Assembly: GCA_963801715.1 (NCBI GenBank)
Contig: CAWDGB010000024.1
Span: 62,001-126,000, forward strand
From: CAVVJA01 sp963801715
Lineage (GTDB): Bacteria; Actinomycetota; Actinomycetes; Mycobacteriales; Jatrophihabitantaceae
Direction of reading: 5' to 3'
DNA: 64,000 bases
Of the stretch, positions 52,438-61,445 are shown piece after piece; position 1 is the first letter of the stretch, and each line of letters opens with the position of its first letter. The translations under genes were made by a program, and so were the position numbers. Below the pieces are notes generated by a model. The model was not told the origin of the DNA, searched no databases, and saw nothing but the letters and a program-made list of their open reading frames with translations.

Positions 52438-53823
52438 TCACAATCCGTAGGTCTCGAGCAGGCGCAGCCATACCTCGCTGATCGTCGGGAAGGAGGGGAC
52501 GGCATGCCATAGCCGGTCGAGGGGAACCTCGCCGGCGATGGCCACGGTCGCTGAGTGCAGCAGTTCCTGCACGCCGGGTCCGGTGAACGTCGCACCGACC
52601 AACACGCCCCGCGCCTCGTCGATGACGAGCTTGCTGGTTCCCTTGATGCCGTTGCCCTGGGTGTAGGCACCGGCCACATCGCCGGTCCCGTAGGTCACGG
52701 CGCGGACCGGCCGGCCAAGCTCCCGCGCCTCGGCCTCCGTCAGCCCCACCGCGCAGACCTGCGGATCGGTGAACGTCACCCGCGGTACGACGCTGCCGCT
52801 GGCCCGGTCGCGGGCGTCCTTGCCGAGGATGACATCAGCCGCGATGCGGCCCTGGTACTTGCCCATGTGGGTCAGTTGTGCGCGCCCGTTGCAGTCGCCG
52901 ATCGCGTACAGCCAGCCGCCGTCCACGCCGACGGCACGCAGCTGGTCGTCCACGGTCACGAACCGGCCCGCGGTAAGCCCAACGGTGTCCAGCCCCAGCT
53001 CCTCAGTTGCGACCCGGCGGCCGGCCGCGACGAGCAGCTCGTCTGCCTCGTGATGCTGGCCACCGGTCAACTCGACCACGACCGGACCGTCCGACCGCTT
53101 TCGATGCACCCGCTCCACGGAGGCACCCAGCACGACGGCGACGCCCTCGGCCTGCAGGGCGGCCTGCACCTCGTCTCCGGCGAACGGCTCCTCCCGGAAC
53201 AGCAGCCGAGGGGCCACCTCGATGACGCTGACCTGCTCGCACCCTAGCCGCCGGTAGGCCTGGGCCATCTCCACACCGATCGCGCCGCCACCGAGCACGA
53301 GCAGCCGCCGTGGCAGCGCCTTCACCGCGGTCGCGTCGCGGTTATCCCACGGCTGTGCCTCGGCCAGCCCGGGAATCGGCGGCAGCGCCGGACGCGTCCC
53401 GGTGGCGAGTACCACCGCTCGCCGCGCGGTGACCCGTCGCTGCCCGCCGCCGTCGGTAACGACTACGGTGCGCGCGCCGTCCAACCGGCCGGTCCCCCGG
53501 ATCAGTTCAATCCCATGGTCGCGCAGCCAGGGCAGCTGGCCCTCATCGCTCCAGCTGCTGGTCATGTAGTCCCGCTGGGCCAAGGCGGCGACGAGATCGA
53601 TCTCGCCGGTCACGGCGGCTGCAGCGCCGGGGACGCGCCGCGCCGCCGCTAGCACATCGCCGGGGCGGATCAACGTCTTGCTGGGCACGCAGCCCCAATA
53701 CGAGCACTCGCCGCCCACCAGCTCCCGTTCAACCAGGGCCACGGACAATCCACCGTCGGCGCAGCGCCCAGCCAGCACCTCACCCGCCGGGCCGGCTCCT
53801 ATGACCACGACGTCGTAATTCAT
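52438..53823 (-). CDS. FAD/NAD(P)-dependent pyridine nucleotide-disulfide oxidoreductase
   Basis: 461 aa from ATG 53823. FAD motif VVVIGAGPAGEVLAGRCADG, redox Cys pair in VGGECSYWGCVPSKTL (CxxxxC), NAD(P) motif LLVLGGGAIGVEMAQAYRRL, second FAD motif GWLYAIGDCNGRAQLTHMGK, and the dimerisation domain with SFPTISEVWLRLLETYGL in place of the active-site His-Glu pair region. The chain resembles mercuric reductase-like or lipoamide-dehydrogenase-like enzymes but lacks an N-terminal metal-binding domain and a C-terminal Cys pair. Divergent from the GH15 gene (129 bases). Operonic with the antiporter downstream. Confidence 0.88.
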   Translation of the reverse strand: MNYDVVVIGAGPAGEVLAGRCADGGLSVALVERELVGGECSYWGCVPSKTLIRPGDVLAAARRVPGAAAAVTGEIDLVAALAQRDYMTSSWSDEGQLPWLRDHGIELIRGTGRLDGARTVVVTDGGGQRRVTARRAVVLATGTRPALPPIPGLAEAQPWDNRDATAVKALPRRLLVLGGGAIGVEMAQAYRRLGCEQVSVIEVAPRLLFREEPFAGDEVQAALQAEGVAVVLGASVERVHRKRSDGPVVVELTGGQHHEADELLVAAGRRVATEELGLDTVGLTAGRFVTVDDQLRAVGVDGGWLYAIGDCNGRAQLTHMGKYQGRIAADVILGKDARDRASGSVVPRVTFTDPQVCAVGLTEAEARELGRPVRAVTYGTGDVAGAYTQGNGIKGTSKLVIDEARGVLVGATFTGPGVQELLHSATVAIAGEVPLDRLWHAVPSFPTISEVWLRLLETYGL

Positions 53824-53952
53824 GTGCGCTCCCTCATCCGGCGTATCGCTCCCTTGTGTCTCGCCGACGTCGCGGGTGTTACGCCGGCGTCCTCGTGTAA
53901 CGCGGGCGCCGCTGGCGAGTCTGCACAGCAACAGACCAGTGAGGAGTTCGCC

Positions 53953-55783
53953 ATGTCCCAGACGGCTATCGCCGATCACGCGCTGATCTCTGACCGCCAC
54001 TCGAGCGCCTTGGTGACCACAGCCGGTTCGGTGGAGTGGTTGAGCTTTCCCCGCTTCGACAGCCCGTCCGTGTTCGGACGGCTCCTCGGTGAGGCCGCGG
54101 GGCACTGGCAGATCCAGCCGGCCGGTGAGTGGCGCAGCAGCCGCCGCTACGTCGACCGGACGCTCGTGCTGGAGACCACGTTCACCACCGAGACCGGGAC
54201 CGTCGCCCTCACCGACCTGCTGGCGATGGGGCCGGACAACGGTGGGCACCGACTCGGCCGGGACGTACCGCATCTGTTGGTGCGCCGGGTGGCTTGCACC
54301 GCCGGTGAGGTGGAGCTGGACGTGTCGTACGAGCCGAGGCCGGAGTATGGCTTGGTTGTGCCGCTGCTGTCAGTAGTGGACGGCGGGATCACCGCTCGCG
54401 GTGGTGCGGATTGGTTGGTGCTGACCACTCCCCTGAAGCTCGAGATAGCCAGGTCGCGGGCTCACGGCACGACGACGTTGTACGCCGGCGACACCGCGTA
54501 CTTCGCGTTACACCGCTCCACACTGGAGCAGACACCGGCGCGCATCTGGTCGCAGGACGAGCTCGCCGCACAGGTCGACAACACCATCGGCGCGTGGCAG
54601 TCGTGGTCCGCGTTGCATCAGGCCTACGACGGACCGTGGGCCGATCTGGTGCACCACAGCGGCCGGGTGCTGCAGGGGCTGTCCTTCCAGCCCAGCGGAG
54701 CGATCGTCGCCGCGGCGACCACCTCACTACCCGAGGGCGTCGGCGGTGAACGGAACTGGGACTACCGCTACTCGTGGGTGCGGGACTGCCAGCTTCACCA
54801 TGGAGGCGTTATGGGTGGCCGCTTGCCCCGACGAGGCCGAGGACTTCTTCGCCTTCATGGCGACCGCGGCGGCATCCGGGGTGGGCCCCGACGAGGGCCT
54901 GCAGATCATGTTCGGCGTCGGCGGCGAACATGACCTGACCGAACGGGAACTTCCGCACCTGGAGGGATGGCGGGACAGCCGTCCCGTCCGAGTGGGGAAC
55001 GGCGCCTGGAGCCAGCAGCAGATCGACGTGTACGGCGAGCTGCTCGGTGCCGCGCACCGGCTAGCCGACCAGATCGGGAAGATCGACGACGACACGAAGA
55101 GGTTCTTGATTGCTTGCGCCGATACCGCGGCGATCCGCTGGCGGGAGAAGGACCAGGGCATTTGGGAGGTGCGCGGCGACCCGCAGCATTTCCTGTATTC
55201 CAAGGTCATGTGCTGGGTGGCGCTCGACCGGGCGATCACCCTGGCGGACCTGTTAGGCGCCGGCGACCGGGTCGATCGGTGGAAGGCCAGCCGGGACGAG
55301 ATCTGGGAGACCGTCGTCCGGGACGGGTGGAGCGACGAGGCTGGCGCGTTCACGCAGTACGTCGGCTCGACGGCGCTGGATGCGTCGAACCTGATGATGC
55401 CGATCGTCGGATTCCTACCCGCGAACGACCCGCGGATGCTCGCCACGATCGACGCGATCGCCGAGCGGCTGACCGACGAACGCGGACTGGTGTACCGCTA
55501 CCGCACACAGGAGGGCGTGGACGGCCTCGCTGGCGAGGAAGGAACATTCCTGCTATGCACCTTCTGGCTCGCCCAGGCGCTGGCCCAGTCCGGTCAGGTC
55601 GAGCGCGCCAAAGCCGTGTTCGAGAAAGCGGTCGCCTTCGTGAACGACGTCGGACTGCTCGCCGAAGAGATCGATCCGCAGACCGGCGAACTGCTCGGCA
55701 ACTTCCCGCAGGCGTTCAGCCACATCGGCCTGGTCAACGCCGCCTGGGCGATCGCCGAGGCGCAGCGCCGCGCCACCGCGTGA
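53953..55783 (+). CDS. GH15 glucoamylase/trehalase-type hydrolase, one frameshift
   Basis: ATG 53953. N-terminal beta-sandwich (MSQTAIADHALISDRHSSAL, then VEWLSFPRFDSPSVFGRLLG), then the (alpha/alpha)6 catalytic domain. The frame breaks at about 54787, between YRYSWVRD and ASFTMEALWVAACP: one extra T explains it. Downstream lie NGAWSQQQIDVYGELLGAAH, DQGIWEVRGDPQHFLYSKVM (acid region), and GLAGEEGTFLLCTFWLAQAL with the base-side Glu. Joined length about 609 aa, normal for bacterial GH15. In mycobacteria close relatives are trehalases. No signal peptide, so intracellular. Divergent from the disulfide reductase. Confidence 0.92.
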
Positions 55784-55869
55784 CCTCGGGCGATGACCTC
55801 GGCCCCAACGTCCAGAATTGGCACAGGTAGCCGAGATCATCCGGTGAACTTGAAGGGCTGGACCTTTCC

Positions 55870-56127
55870 ATGAGCGTCGAACCTGGTATGACGATCCGCT
55901 GCCAAGAGGTCGTCGAGCTCATCACCGACTACCTGGAAGGGCAGCTCGACGAGACGACCCGCACCGAGCTCGAGGCGCATCTGCCGCTGTGCGAAGGCTG
56001 CGACGAGTATCTACGACAGATGCGCACGACGATCCAGGCGCTGGGCCACGTACCGCTCGACAGCCTGTCCGAGACCGCGCAGGCTGACCTGCTCGCGGCT
56101 TTCCGTGACTTTCCCGTCCGGCCGTAA
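55870..56127 (+). CDS. Zinc-finger anti-sigma factor (zf-HC2)
   Basis: 85 aa. CQEVVELITDYLEGQLDETT and HLPLCEGCDEYLRQMRTTIQ give the H-x3-C-x2-C zinc-binding ZAS motif plus an upstream Cys at residue 11. Such proteins hold an ECF sigma factor until oxidation or a ligand releases it. The likely partner, an ECF sigma at 56860, is on the same strand about 730 bases later; usually the anti-sigma gene follows the sigma gene, so the order here is unusual. Starts ATG 55870 or 55888. Confidence 0.85.
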   Translation: MSVEPGMTIRCQEVVELITDYLEGQLDETTRTELEAHLPLCEGCDEYLRQMRTTIQALGHVPLDSLSETAQADLLAAFRDFPVRP

Positions 56128-56490
56128 CGATTCTCAGGCGGTCCGGCACTCCTGGTCACGCAGACGACCATCGAGAGAGCCGCCCGCCGGCTGGCAGGCA
56201 TGCCGCGCAGCTCATTTGTGGTCCAGGCGTGGCTGCGCTCGGGGCTGCGATTTTCTTCGCCTGGAAACCCGGGGTCGCGGTATCGGCAATCGCCAGCGCG
56301 TTCGTCGGTCCGACGCACGACCGGAGCGACCCCGACGGCGGAACGCGACTGAACCGGCTGCGCGGCAGCCGAGGCAACCAGAACTATCCCGTTCCGGCTG
56401 ATGTGCAGCTCGGTCGTCCGCCGACGGTGCTGATCTGGTGCCGGGCCTTCACGGTCCCAGTCGCCGCGGCCACGTTGCGCTGACCGATCG
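56128..56490. other. Spacer between anti-sigma and convergent small gene
   Basis: About 360 bases with no supported gene; frames are Arg-rich and unrecognised on both strands. Confidence 0.45.
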
Positions 56491-56718
56491 TTACGGCAGG
56501 AACGCGGCCGGCGCGACCGGGAACGACTCCACGTCGAGCAGATCCAGTCCGAACTCCCGTATCCGGTCGAGAACGCCGTACAGCGCTGAGGCGTCTACGC
56601 ACACGCCGGACAGCACTGTGTTGCCATGCTCCGACTCAACGTGCATCGGGTCGAAGACTGTCGCGAACCGGTCGCTCAGGGTGCCTCGGATCCTGATCCG
56701 GTAGAAGCGTCGCGCCAC
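56491..56718 (-). CDS. Small conserved-type protein of unknown function
   Basis: 75 aa: YRIRIRGTLSDRFATVFDPM, EHGNTVLSGVCVDASALYGV, LDRIREFGLDLLDVESFPVA. The strand-strand-helix pattern with TVLSG and LYG..DRIR..GL is one I recognise from short actinobacterial proteins of unknown role, often next to sigma factors. The end is clean and the frame intact. Confidence 0.6.
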   Translation of the reverse strand: MARRFYRIRIRGTLSDRFATVFDPMHVESEHGNTVLSGVCVDASALYGVLDRIREFGLDLLDVESFPVAPAAFLP

Positions 56719-56859
56719 GCCACCAGGGTGCAGGGCGAGACTCCGTGAGTCATCGCCCGGAAGGTCATCTCACCCGGGTGAGATTCACGCCGGGGGGAGG
56801 CAGCGGCGGACCGGCTGCGGCAGGCTCTAGCCCAGGTGAATTGGCATCAGGGGGTCGGC

Positions 56860-57537
56860 ATGTCGGAGCTCATCGAGCAGACAGGTCCAGGCACCGCCGC
56901 GAGCAGTCAAGGCGTCGACAGCGAAGATGTCCTGCTCAACCGCCTGCGGTCCGGGGATGAAGCCGCCTTCGCCCACCTGGTCGATCAGTGGTCGCCGGTG
57001 ATGCTGCGGGTGGCGCGCAGCTTCGTCGCCAACCGGCAGTCGGCGGAGGACGTCGTACAAGACACCTGGCTCGGCCTGATCAACGGTCTGGCTCGCTTCG
57101 AGGCCCGGTCGTCCCTGCGCAGCTGGACATTCTCTATCCTGATCAACCGAGCAAAGACCCGCGGCGTGCGCGAAGCGCGCATGGTCGCCTCGGCCGGACT
57201 GACGGGCGCCGAAGCCCGTCTACCAGCCGTAGACCCGGCGCGGTTCCAGGGGCCGGACGGTGCCTATCCCGGGCACTGGACATCCACCGGGTCACCCCGG
57301 CGGTGGGACGAGCCCGAAGGGCGGGCGCTGGCCCGCGAGACGCTGAACGTTGTCGATCAGGCCCTTGACGGCCTGCCGGAACGGCAGCGGCTCGTGGTCA
57401 CGATGCGCGACGTGCACGGGATGAGCGCCGACGAAGTATGCGCCGCCCTTGAGCTGTCGCAGCAAAACCAGCGCGTCCTGCTGCACCGCGGCCGCAGCGT
57501 GCTGCGCACCGTCCTGGAGGGCTATCACGGTGGGTGA
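56860..57537 (+). CDS. ECF RNA polymerase sigma factor
   Basis: 225 aa from ATG 56860. Region 2: FAHLVDQWSPVMLRVARSFV, NRQSAEDVVQDTWLGLINGL, then SLRSWTFSILINRAKTRGVR. Region 4: LDGLPERQRLVVTMRDVHGM with SADEVCAALELSQQNQRVLL as the HTH. A longer linker (about residues 110-160) separates the two. Its stop codon lies within the start of the next SDR gene, so both are read from one message. The zf-HC2 protein at 55870 may be its anti-sigma factor. No recognisable -35 signature can be assigned. Confidence 0.92.
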   Translation: MSELIEQTGPGTAASSQGVDSEDVLLNRLRSGDEAAFAHLVDQWSPVMLRVARSFVANRQSAEDVVQDTWLGLINGLARFEARSSLRSWTFSILINRAKTRGVREARMVASAGLTGAEARLPAVDPARFQGPDGAYPGHWTSTGSPRRWDEPEGRALARETLNVVDQALDGLPERQRLVVTMRDVHGMSADEVCAALELSQQNQRVLLHRGRSVLRTVLEGYHGG

Positions 57538-58348
57538 TCAGGTCCGGGGGGCTGAGCTGGCCGGACAGGCCGCGCTCGTCACCGGAGCGGCATCAGGCAT
57601 CGGCCGGGCCTGCGCCGTGGCCTTAGCTGCCGGGGGCATCCGTTGCGCTGATCGACATCGACAAGTGCGGACTCGAGGCCACTGCCCCGAGATTCGCGAC
57701 GCCGGCGCCGACGCGTTAACCATCGCGGCGGACGTTACCGATCTGGATGCAATCGCCTCAGCGGTTGCACGACTAGTCGCGCGATTCGGCCGGCTCGACG
57801 CAGCGCACAATAATGCCGGCATCGCCGGACCCTACCTGCCACTGGATGACTACCCCGCCGGCGAGTTCCTGGGGGTGCTGCAGGTCGATCTCATCGGCGT
57901 GTGGCATTGCATGCGGGCCGAGATCGCCCAGATGCGCCGCCAGAGATCCGGAGCCATCGTCAATACCTCGTCGATGCTCGGCGCGGCCGCGATACCGAAC
58001 AACGGGCCCTACGTTGCGACTAAGCACGCAGTGAACGGTCTGACCCGCACCGCCGCGCTGGAACTAGGCACGACAGGTATTCGGGTGAACACATTGGCCC
58101 CGGGCGTGACGCGGACCGGGATGACATCCAGGCTGAGCGACGAGCTGCTGCGTGCCATGTCGTTGAGTCGCATGGCCGAGCCGGACGAGGTTGCGGCCGC
58201 CGCCGTGTGGCTGTGCTCGCCGCAAGCCTCCTACGTCACGGGCGCGGTGCTCGTCGCCGACGGCGGGTGGCTGTCGCGTTACAGCAGGCCCTGCTCACGG
58301 GCCCGGATCACCGCTTCGCCGCGGGATTCTGCGCCTAGCTTGCGGTAG
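57530..58348 (+). CDS. SDR-family oxidoreductase, compensating frameshifts near the N-terminus
   Basis: 272 aa from GTG 57530, overlapping the sigma stop by eight bases. AALVTGAASGIGRACAVALA, DVTDLDAIASAVARLVARFG, AHNNAGIAGPYLPLDDYP, VNTSSMLGAAAIPNN and catalytic YVATKHAVNGLTRTAALELG are present. Between about 57640 and 57685 the frame gives an unlikely RCADRHRQVRTRGHCPE, while the neighbouring frame gives VALIDIDKCGLEATA, the expected second strand, so two opposite indels cancel. The 3' end overlaps the convergent luxR gene by 70 bases; the last 22 codons are extra and the usual end is VADGGWLSR. Confidence 0.88.
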   Translation: MGDQVRGAELAGQAALVTGAASGIGRACAVALAAGGIRCADRHRQVRTRGHCPEIRDAGADALTIAADVTDLDAIASAVARLVARFGRLDAAHNNAGIAGPYLPLDDYPAGEFLGVLQVDLIGVWHCMRAEIAQMRRQRSGAIVNTSSMLGAAAIPNNGPYVATKHAVNGLTRTAALELGTTGIRVNTLAPGVTRTGMTSRLSDELLRAMSLSRMAEPDEVAAAAVWLCSPQASYVTGAVLVADGGWLSRYSRPCSRARITASPRDSAPSLR

Positions 58349-60489
58349 ATGGCCCGCAGGTGGGTCTTGAGCGTGTTGGGCGTGACAAACAGCGTGCTGG
58401 CTAGCTGGCGTTGGGACATCGGTCCTGGGAGCAGCCGGACAATCGCGTACTCCCGCTCCGTCAACGAATCCACAACGCCCCTTGCCGGCTGGGCCGCCCG
58501 AGTAGCTCGCTGCTCGGTGGCCAGCCATGCACGCAGGACGGCCCCAGGATCTTGGCACTGTTTGAGCACAGCCCTCGCCCGGGCCAGCCACCGATTCCCA
58601 TCCTGATCACGCTCGCCTGACGGCGCATAACAGCGGCTGATCATCGCCGCGGTGAGCAGCGCAGCGCCCAGCTCAGCTCGACCGGCGCCACGCTCGGCCA
58701 GTTCGATCGCCGCACGGGCGGCAGGTAGGCCGTTTGCCCATTCCGCCCGAGCGGCCGCAAGTCGAGCCTGGGCAAGCGCGGGAAACATGGCGACAAAGTG
58801 GGCATCGCTCAGCGTCCGCTTGACCTCGCTGTCTGCGACACGCACCAGGGTCTCGGCCGACGGCAAGTCACCGCGCTCCACCGCCAGCAAGGCAAGGCAG
58901 CCCACGGCATAGATATAGGCCAGCCGATTCTCGCCGCGCCGCGCGGCTTCCGCGGCATCGCGTAGTTGGGTGGCCGACAGCTCAGCGTCGCCAAGCCAGA
59001 ACTCGGATATCCCGGTGACCAGACTATGCACCGTCGCCAGGAACGGCTCTTCCGCCGGCCGGCGAATAGCGCGCAGCAGACCGGCTGCAGCGCCGACGTC
59101 CCCGGCCTTGTACGTGTGTAGCGCCCGCAGCAGCTGCAGATGGACGTCCGGCCCCACACTGCGCTCGGCCGCAGCGAGCGCGGCCGACGCATCATCGAGT
59201 CGCCCGGCATCCATCGCCAGCCACACCCGCGCCACCGATAGTTGCACGTTAGCGGCGACGACTTCCGCGGGCAGCGCGTCCAGCCACATCTGCACGGTGC
59301 GCATCTGGCCGGCGTTGAAATGTTGCTGCCAACCCTGCGCCACCAGCCCGGCGACCAGTTCGGTGTCCCCCGACTCGAGCGCATGGCCGATCGCCTCCGC
59401 GAGGTCGCCTGCCGCGGCGAACCACATTGCCGCCCGACGATGCAGCACCGGCGGTTGCTCGGGCAACGTTCGCGCCAGTTCGTGACGCAAGATGCCGCGG
59501 AACAGATGGTGGTATCGAAACCACGCGTTCGCATCATCGAGCGGTGTCAGGAACAAATTGGCACGGTAGATCTCGTCGAGTAACTCTGCGCTGTCGTTGC
59601 GCTCGGTAAGGGCGCCGCACAACGGCGCGCACAGCCGGTTCAACACCGACGTCTGCAGGAGGAAGTCACGAATGTGCTGCGGCTGGTTTTGCAGCACCTC
59701 CTCCCCCAGATAGTCGACGACGTGCCGATCAGCGCCGGTGAAACGCTCGATGAACTCCGAGCGGTCAGTACGATCAGCCAACCGCAGTGCCGCGAGCTGG
59801 AGACCGGCAGCCCAGCCCTCGGTGCGCTGGACAAGACGCAGCACATCCTGCGACGAAAGCATCAGACGAAGCGTGCCATTCAGCAGGCCGGCGCCCTCCT
59901 CGACCGTAAAGCGCAACTGATCGGCGCGCACCTCGACAAGGTCGCCTCGTACCCGCAGCCGGCTCAACGGCAACGCTGGGTCCGCTCGGGTAATCAGCAC
60001 AAGGTGCAGCTGGGGCGGCCCGCGATTGAGCAGCACTGCAAGCGAGTCGTGGACTTCTGGATTGTTGACCAGGTGGTAGTCGTCCAGGACTACGAGCAAG
60101 TCGTCAGACGACGCCGCGAGGTCGTTGATGAAGCTCGGCAGCACATCGCGGAACACATCGGCACCGGCACCGTCAAGGCGGCGCAGGGCAGCTGTCCCAA
60201 CTTCGTGGCTGGCCTGATTAGCCGCAAGCAGCAGGTAGCGCCAGAACCTCTTCACGTCGTTGTCGCCGGCGTCCAGGGACACCCAACCGGCAGTGACGTC
60301 GTCATTGCGTAGCCACTCCGCCACAACTGTGGTTTTGCCCCAGCCAGCTGGGGCGACGACAAGGGTCAGCGGCACCCGCAGGCCGGCACGCAGCCGGCCG
60401 TGCAGCCGTTCGCGGGAGACTCGCTGATGGCGCGGACTCGGGGCGAACAGCTTGGTCGCGATGACGACCTCTGGCGTACCAATCGTCAC
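58279..60489 (-). CDS. LAL-type (MalT-like) LuxR-family transcriptional regulator
   Basis: 736 aa from GTG 60489, chosen for the AGGGGGG ribosome site. Order: ATPase domain with Walker A VVAPAGWGKTTVVAEWL, Walker B DLLVVLDDYHLV, sensor-like LVLITRADPALPLSRLRVRG, winged and TPR-like arm (FRYHHLFRGILRHELARTLP onward), and C-terminal LuxR HTH in LTEREYAIVRLLPGPMSQRQ and TPNTLKTHLRAIYRKLGAES. In MalT the ATPase-driven oligomer responds to a sugar. With so many glycoside hydrolases in this window a carbohydrate signal is plausible but inferred. Convergent with the SDR gene. Intact. Confidence 0.92.
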   Translation of the reverse strand: MTIGTPEVVIATKLFAPSPRHQRVSRERLHGRLRAGLRVPLTLVVAPAGWGKTTVVAEWLRNDDVTAGWVSLDAGDNDVKRFWRYLLLAANQASHEVGTAALRRLDGAGADVFRDVLPSFINDLAASSDDLLVVLDDYHLVNNPEVHDSLAVLLNRGPPQLHLVLITRADPALPLSRLRVRGDLVEVRADQLRFTVEEGAGLLNGTLRLMLSSQDVLRLVQRTEGWAAGLQLAALRLADRTDRSEFIERFTGADRHVVDYLGEEVLQNQPQHIRDFLLQTSVLNRLCAPLCGALTERNDSAELLDEIYRANLFLTPLDDANAWFRYHHLFRGILRHELARTLPEQPPVLHRRAAMWFAAAGDLAEAIGHALESGDTELVAGLVAQGWQQHFNAGQMRTVQMWLDALPAEVVAANVQLSVARVWLAMDAGRLDDASAALAAAERSVGPDVHLQLLRALHTYKAGDVGAAAGLLRAIRRPAEEPFLATVHSLVTGISEFWLGDAELSATQLRDAAEAARRGENRLAYIYAVGCLALLAVERGDLPSAETLVRVADSEVKRTLSDAHFVAMFPALAQARLAAARAEWANGLPAARAAIELAERGAGRAELGAALLTAAMISRCYAPSGERDQDGNRWLARARAVLKQCQDPGAVLRAWLATEQRATRAAQPARGVVDSLTEREYAIVRLLPGPMSQRQLASTLFVTPNTLKTHLRAIYRKLGAESRGEAVIRAREQGLL

Positions 60490-60719
60490 CTCGGCCCCCC
60501 TGGACACCGGCCCCGGAGCTGACTGTAACGCCGGGCGCCACACCAAGCTGCGTGGTCGATAAATCCCGCCGGCTCGCGACACGAAAGGTCCCGATCGGGA
60601 ACGCTCAGGATCCCGGTCGCCGAGTAGGTCGCGCCGACTATCCTCGGCTACCGCGGTCTGGCCCAACTGCTTCGGCAAGCAGGCAAGAACGCGCCCAGCT
60701 CGACCCGCGACGAGAGTCG
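60490..60719. other. Leader of the LAL regulator and junction with decayed sigma gene
   Basis: 230 bases without a supported gene; holds the upstream region of the LuxR gene and the start of the remnant field that extends to about 63.4 kb. Confidence 0.4.
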
Positions 60720-61003
60720 ACTCCCCGTCCTCCGGCGCGGGCCGGCACCCGTGACTCGTTGAGCAGCATCACCGCGAGCAGCCCTGCCGCTTCGGGCTGG
60801 TCAGGCATCAACGCGACGAGCCCGCGAGCCGGATCGCCTCGCCCCGCAGCGGCGCGCGTTCCGGACCGTCGAGTCCGATGTTGTAGATGAGGTACAGAAC
60901 CAACAGGACCGACCGGAGTCGCTCAGGAAGGTCGGCGTCGTCCGGCACCCGATAGGGGATCCTGGCGGCCTTGATCTTGTACTTGGCGCGGACCTCGAGG
61001 TGC
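60720..61003 (-). pseudogene. ECF42-like sigma factor fragment (DUF6596-type C-terminus)
   Basis: AKYKIKAARIPYRVPDDADL, then PERLRSVLLVLYLIYNIGLD is the conserved start of the C-terminal extension of ECF42/SigJ-like sigma factors (AKxKIR.A.IPfRvP..ELp.RL..VL.VlYLIFN.G). The following GEAIRLAGLVALMPDQPEAA and GLLAVMLLNESRVPA need a one-base shift near 60820. Sigma regions 2 and 4 are missing, cut by a WS/DGAT fragment on the other strand. Its typical partner, a YCII/DGPF protein, is represented by the remnant at 61446. Confidence 0.7.
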
Positions 61004-61009
61004 TGTCCC

Positions 61010-61330
61010 GCCTAAGCGAGGTCGTGCCGACTCTGCGTCAGGCCGCTACGGACCTCAAGCCGTCAGCGGCGGGGCGTGCGCCGGACACCACGCTCAACAC
61101 ACCGACCGGCGGCCGGCGGCAGCTGGCTGTTACCCGGGCCGACCTGGCCGGACTGCGGCACACCGCCGCGCGCACGGGGCGACGATCAACGATGTCGTGC
61201 TCACCGCCATCACTGGTGGAGTGGCGGCCTTGCTTGATCGGCGCGGCGAACCCGTCGACGACCTGGTCGTGTCCGTTCCGGTATCCGCTCGCGTCGTCGA
61301 CCGATCGCCAGCGATCTGACGAACGCCTCG
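61010..61330 (+). pseudogene. WS/DGAT acyltransferase fragment
   Basis: APDTTLNTPTGGRRQLAVTR and ADLAGLRHTAARTG are the family's LN.P.G.RRR.a......l...k stretch of wax-ester synthase/diacylglycerol acyltransferases. After a frame change TINDVVLTAITGGVAALL continues in another frame. No HHxxxDG active site remains. It lies wedged between the two halves of a sigma/YCII pair, so it was inserted or translocated there. Confidence 0.65.
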
Positions 61331-61445
61331 GACGCGGCGTCAGCAAGCCGATGTCGCCAAGCACGCGGACGACCTGCAACCGCCTGGCCGTACGCACACG
61401 GAAGACGCGATCAACACCCGCCGCTTCGCCGTCGGTGACGATGCC

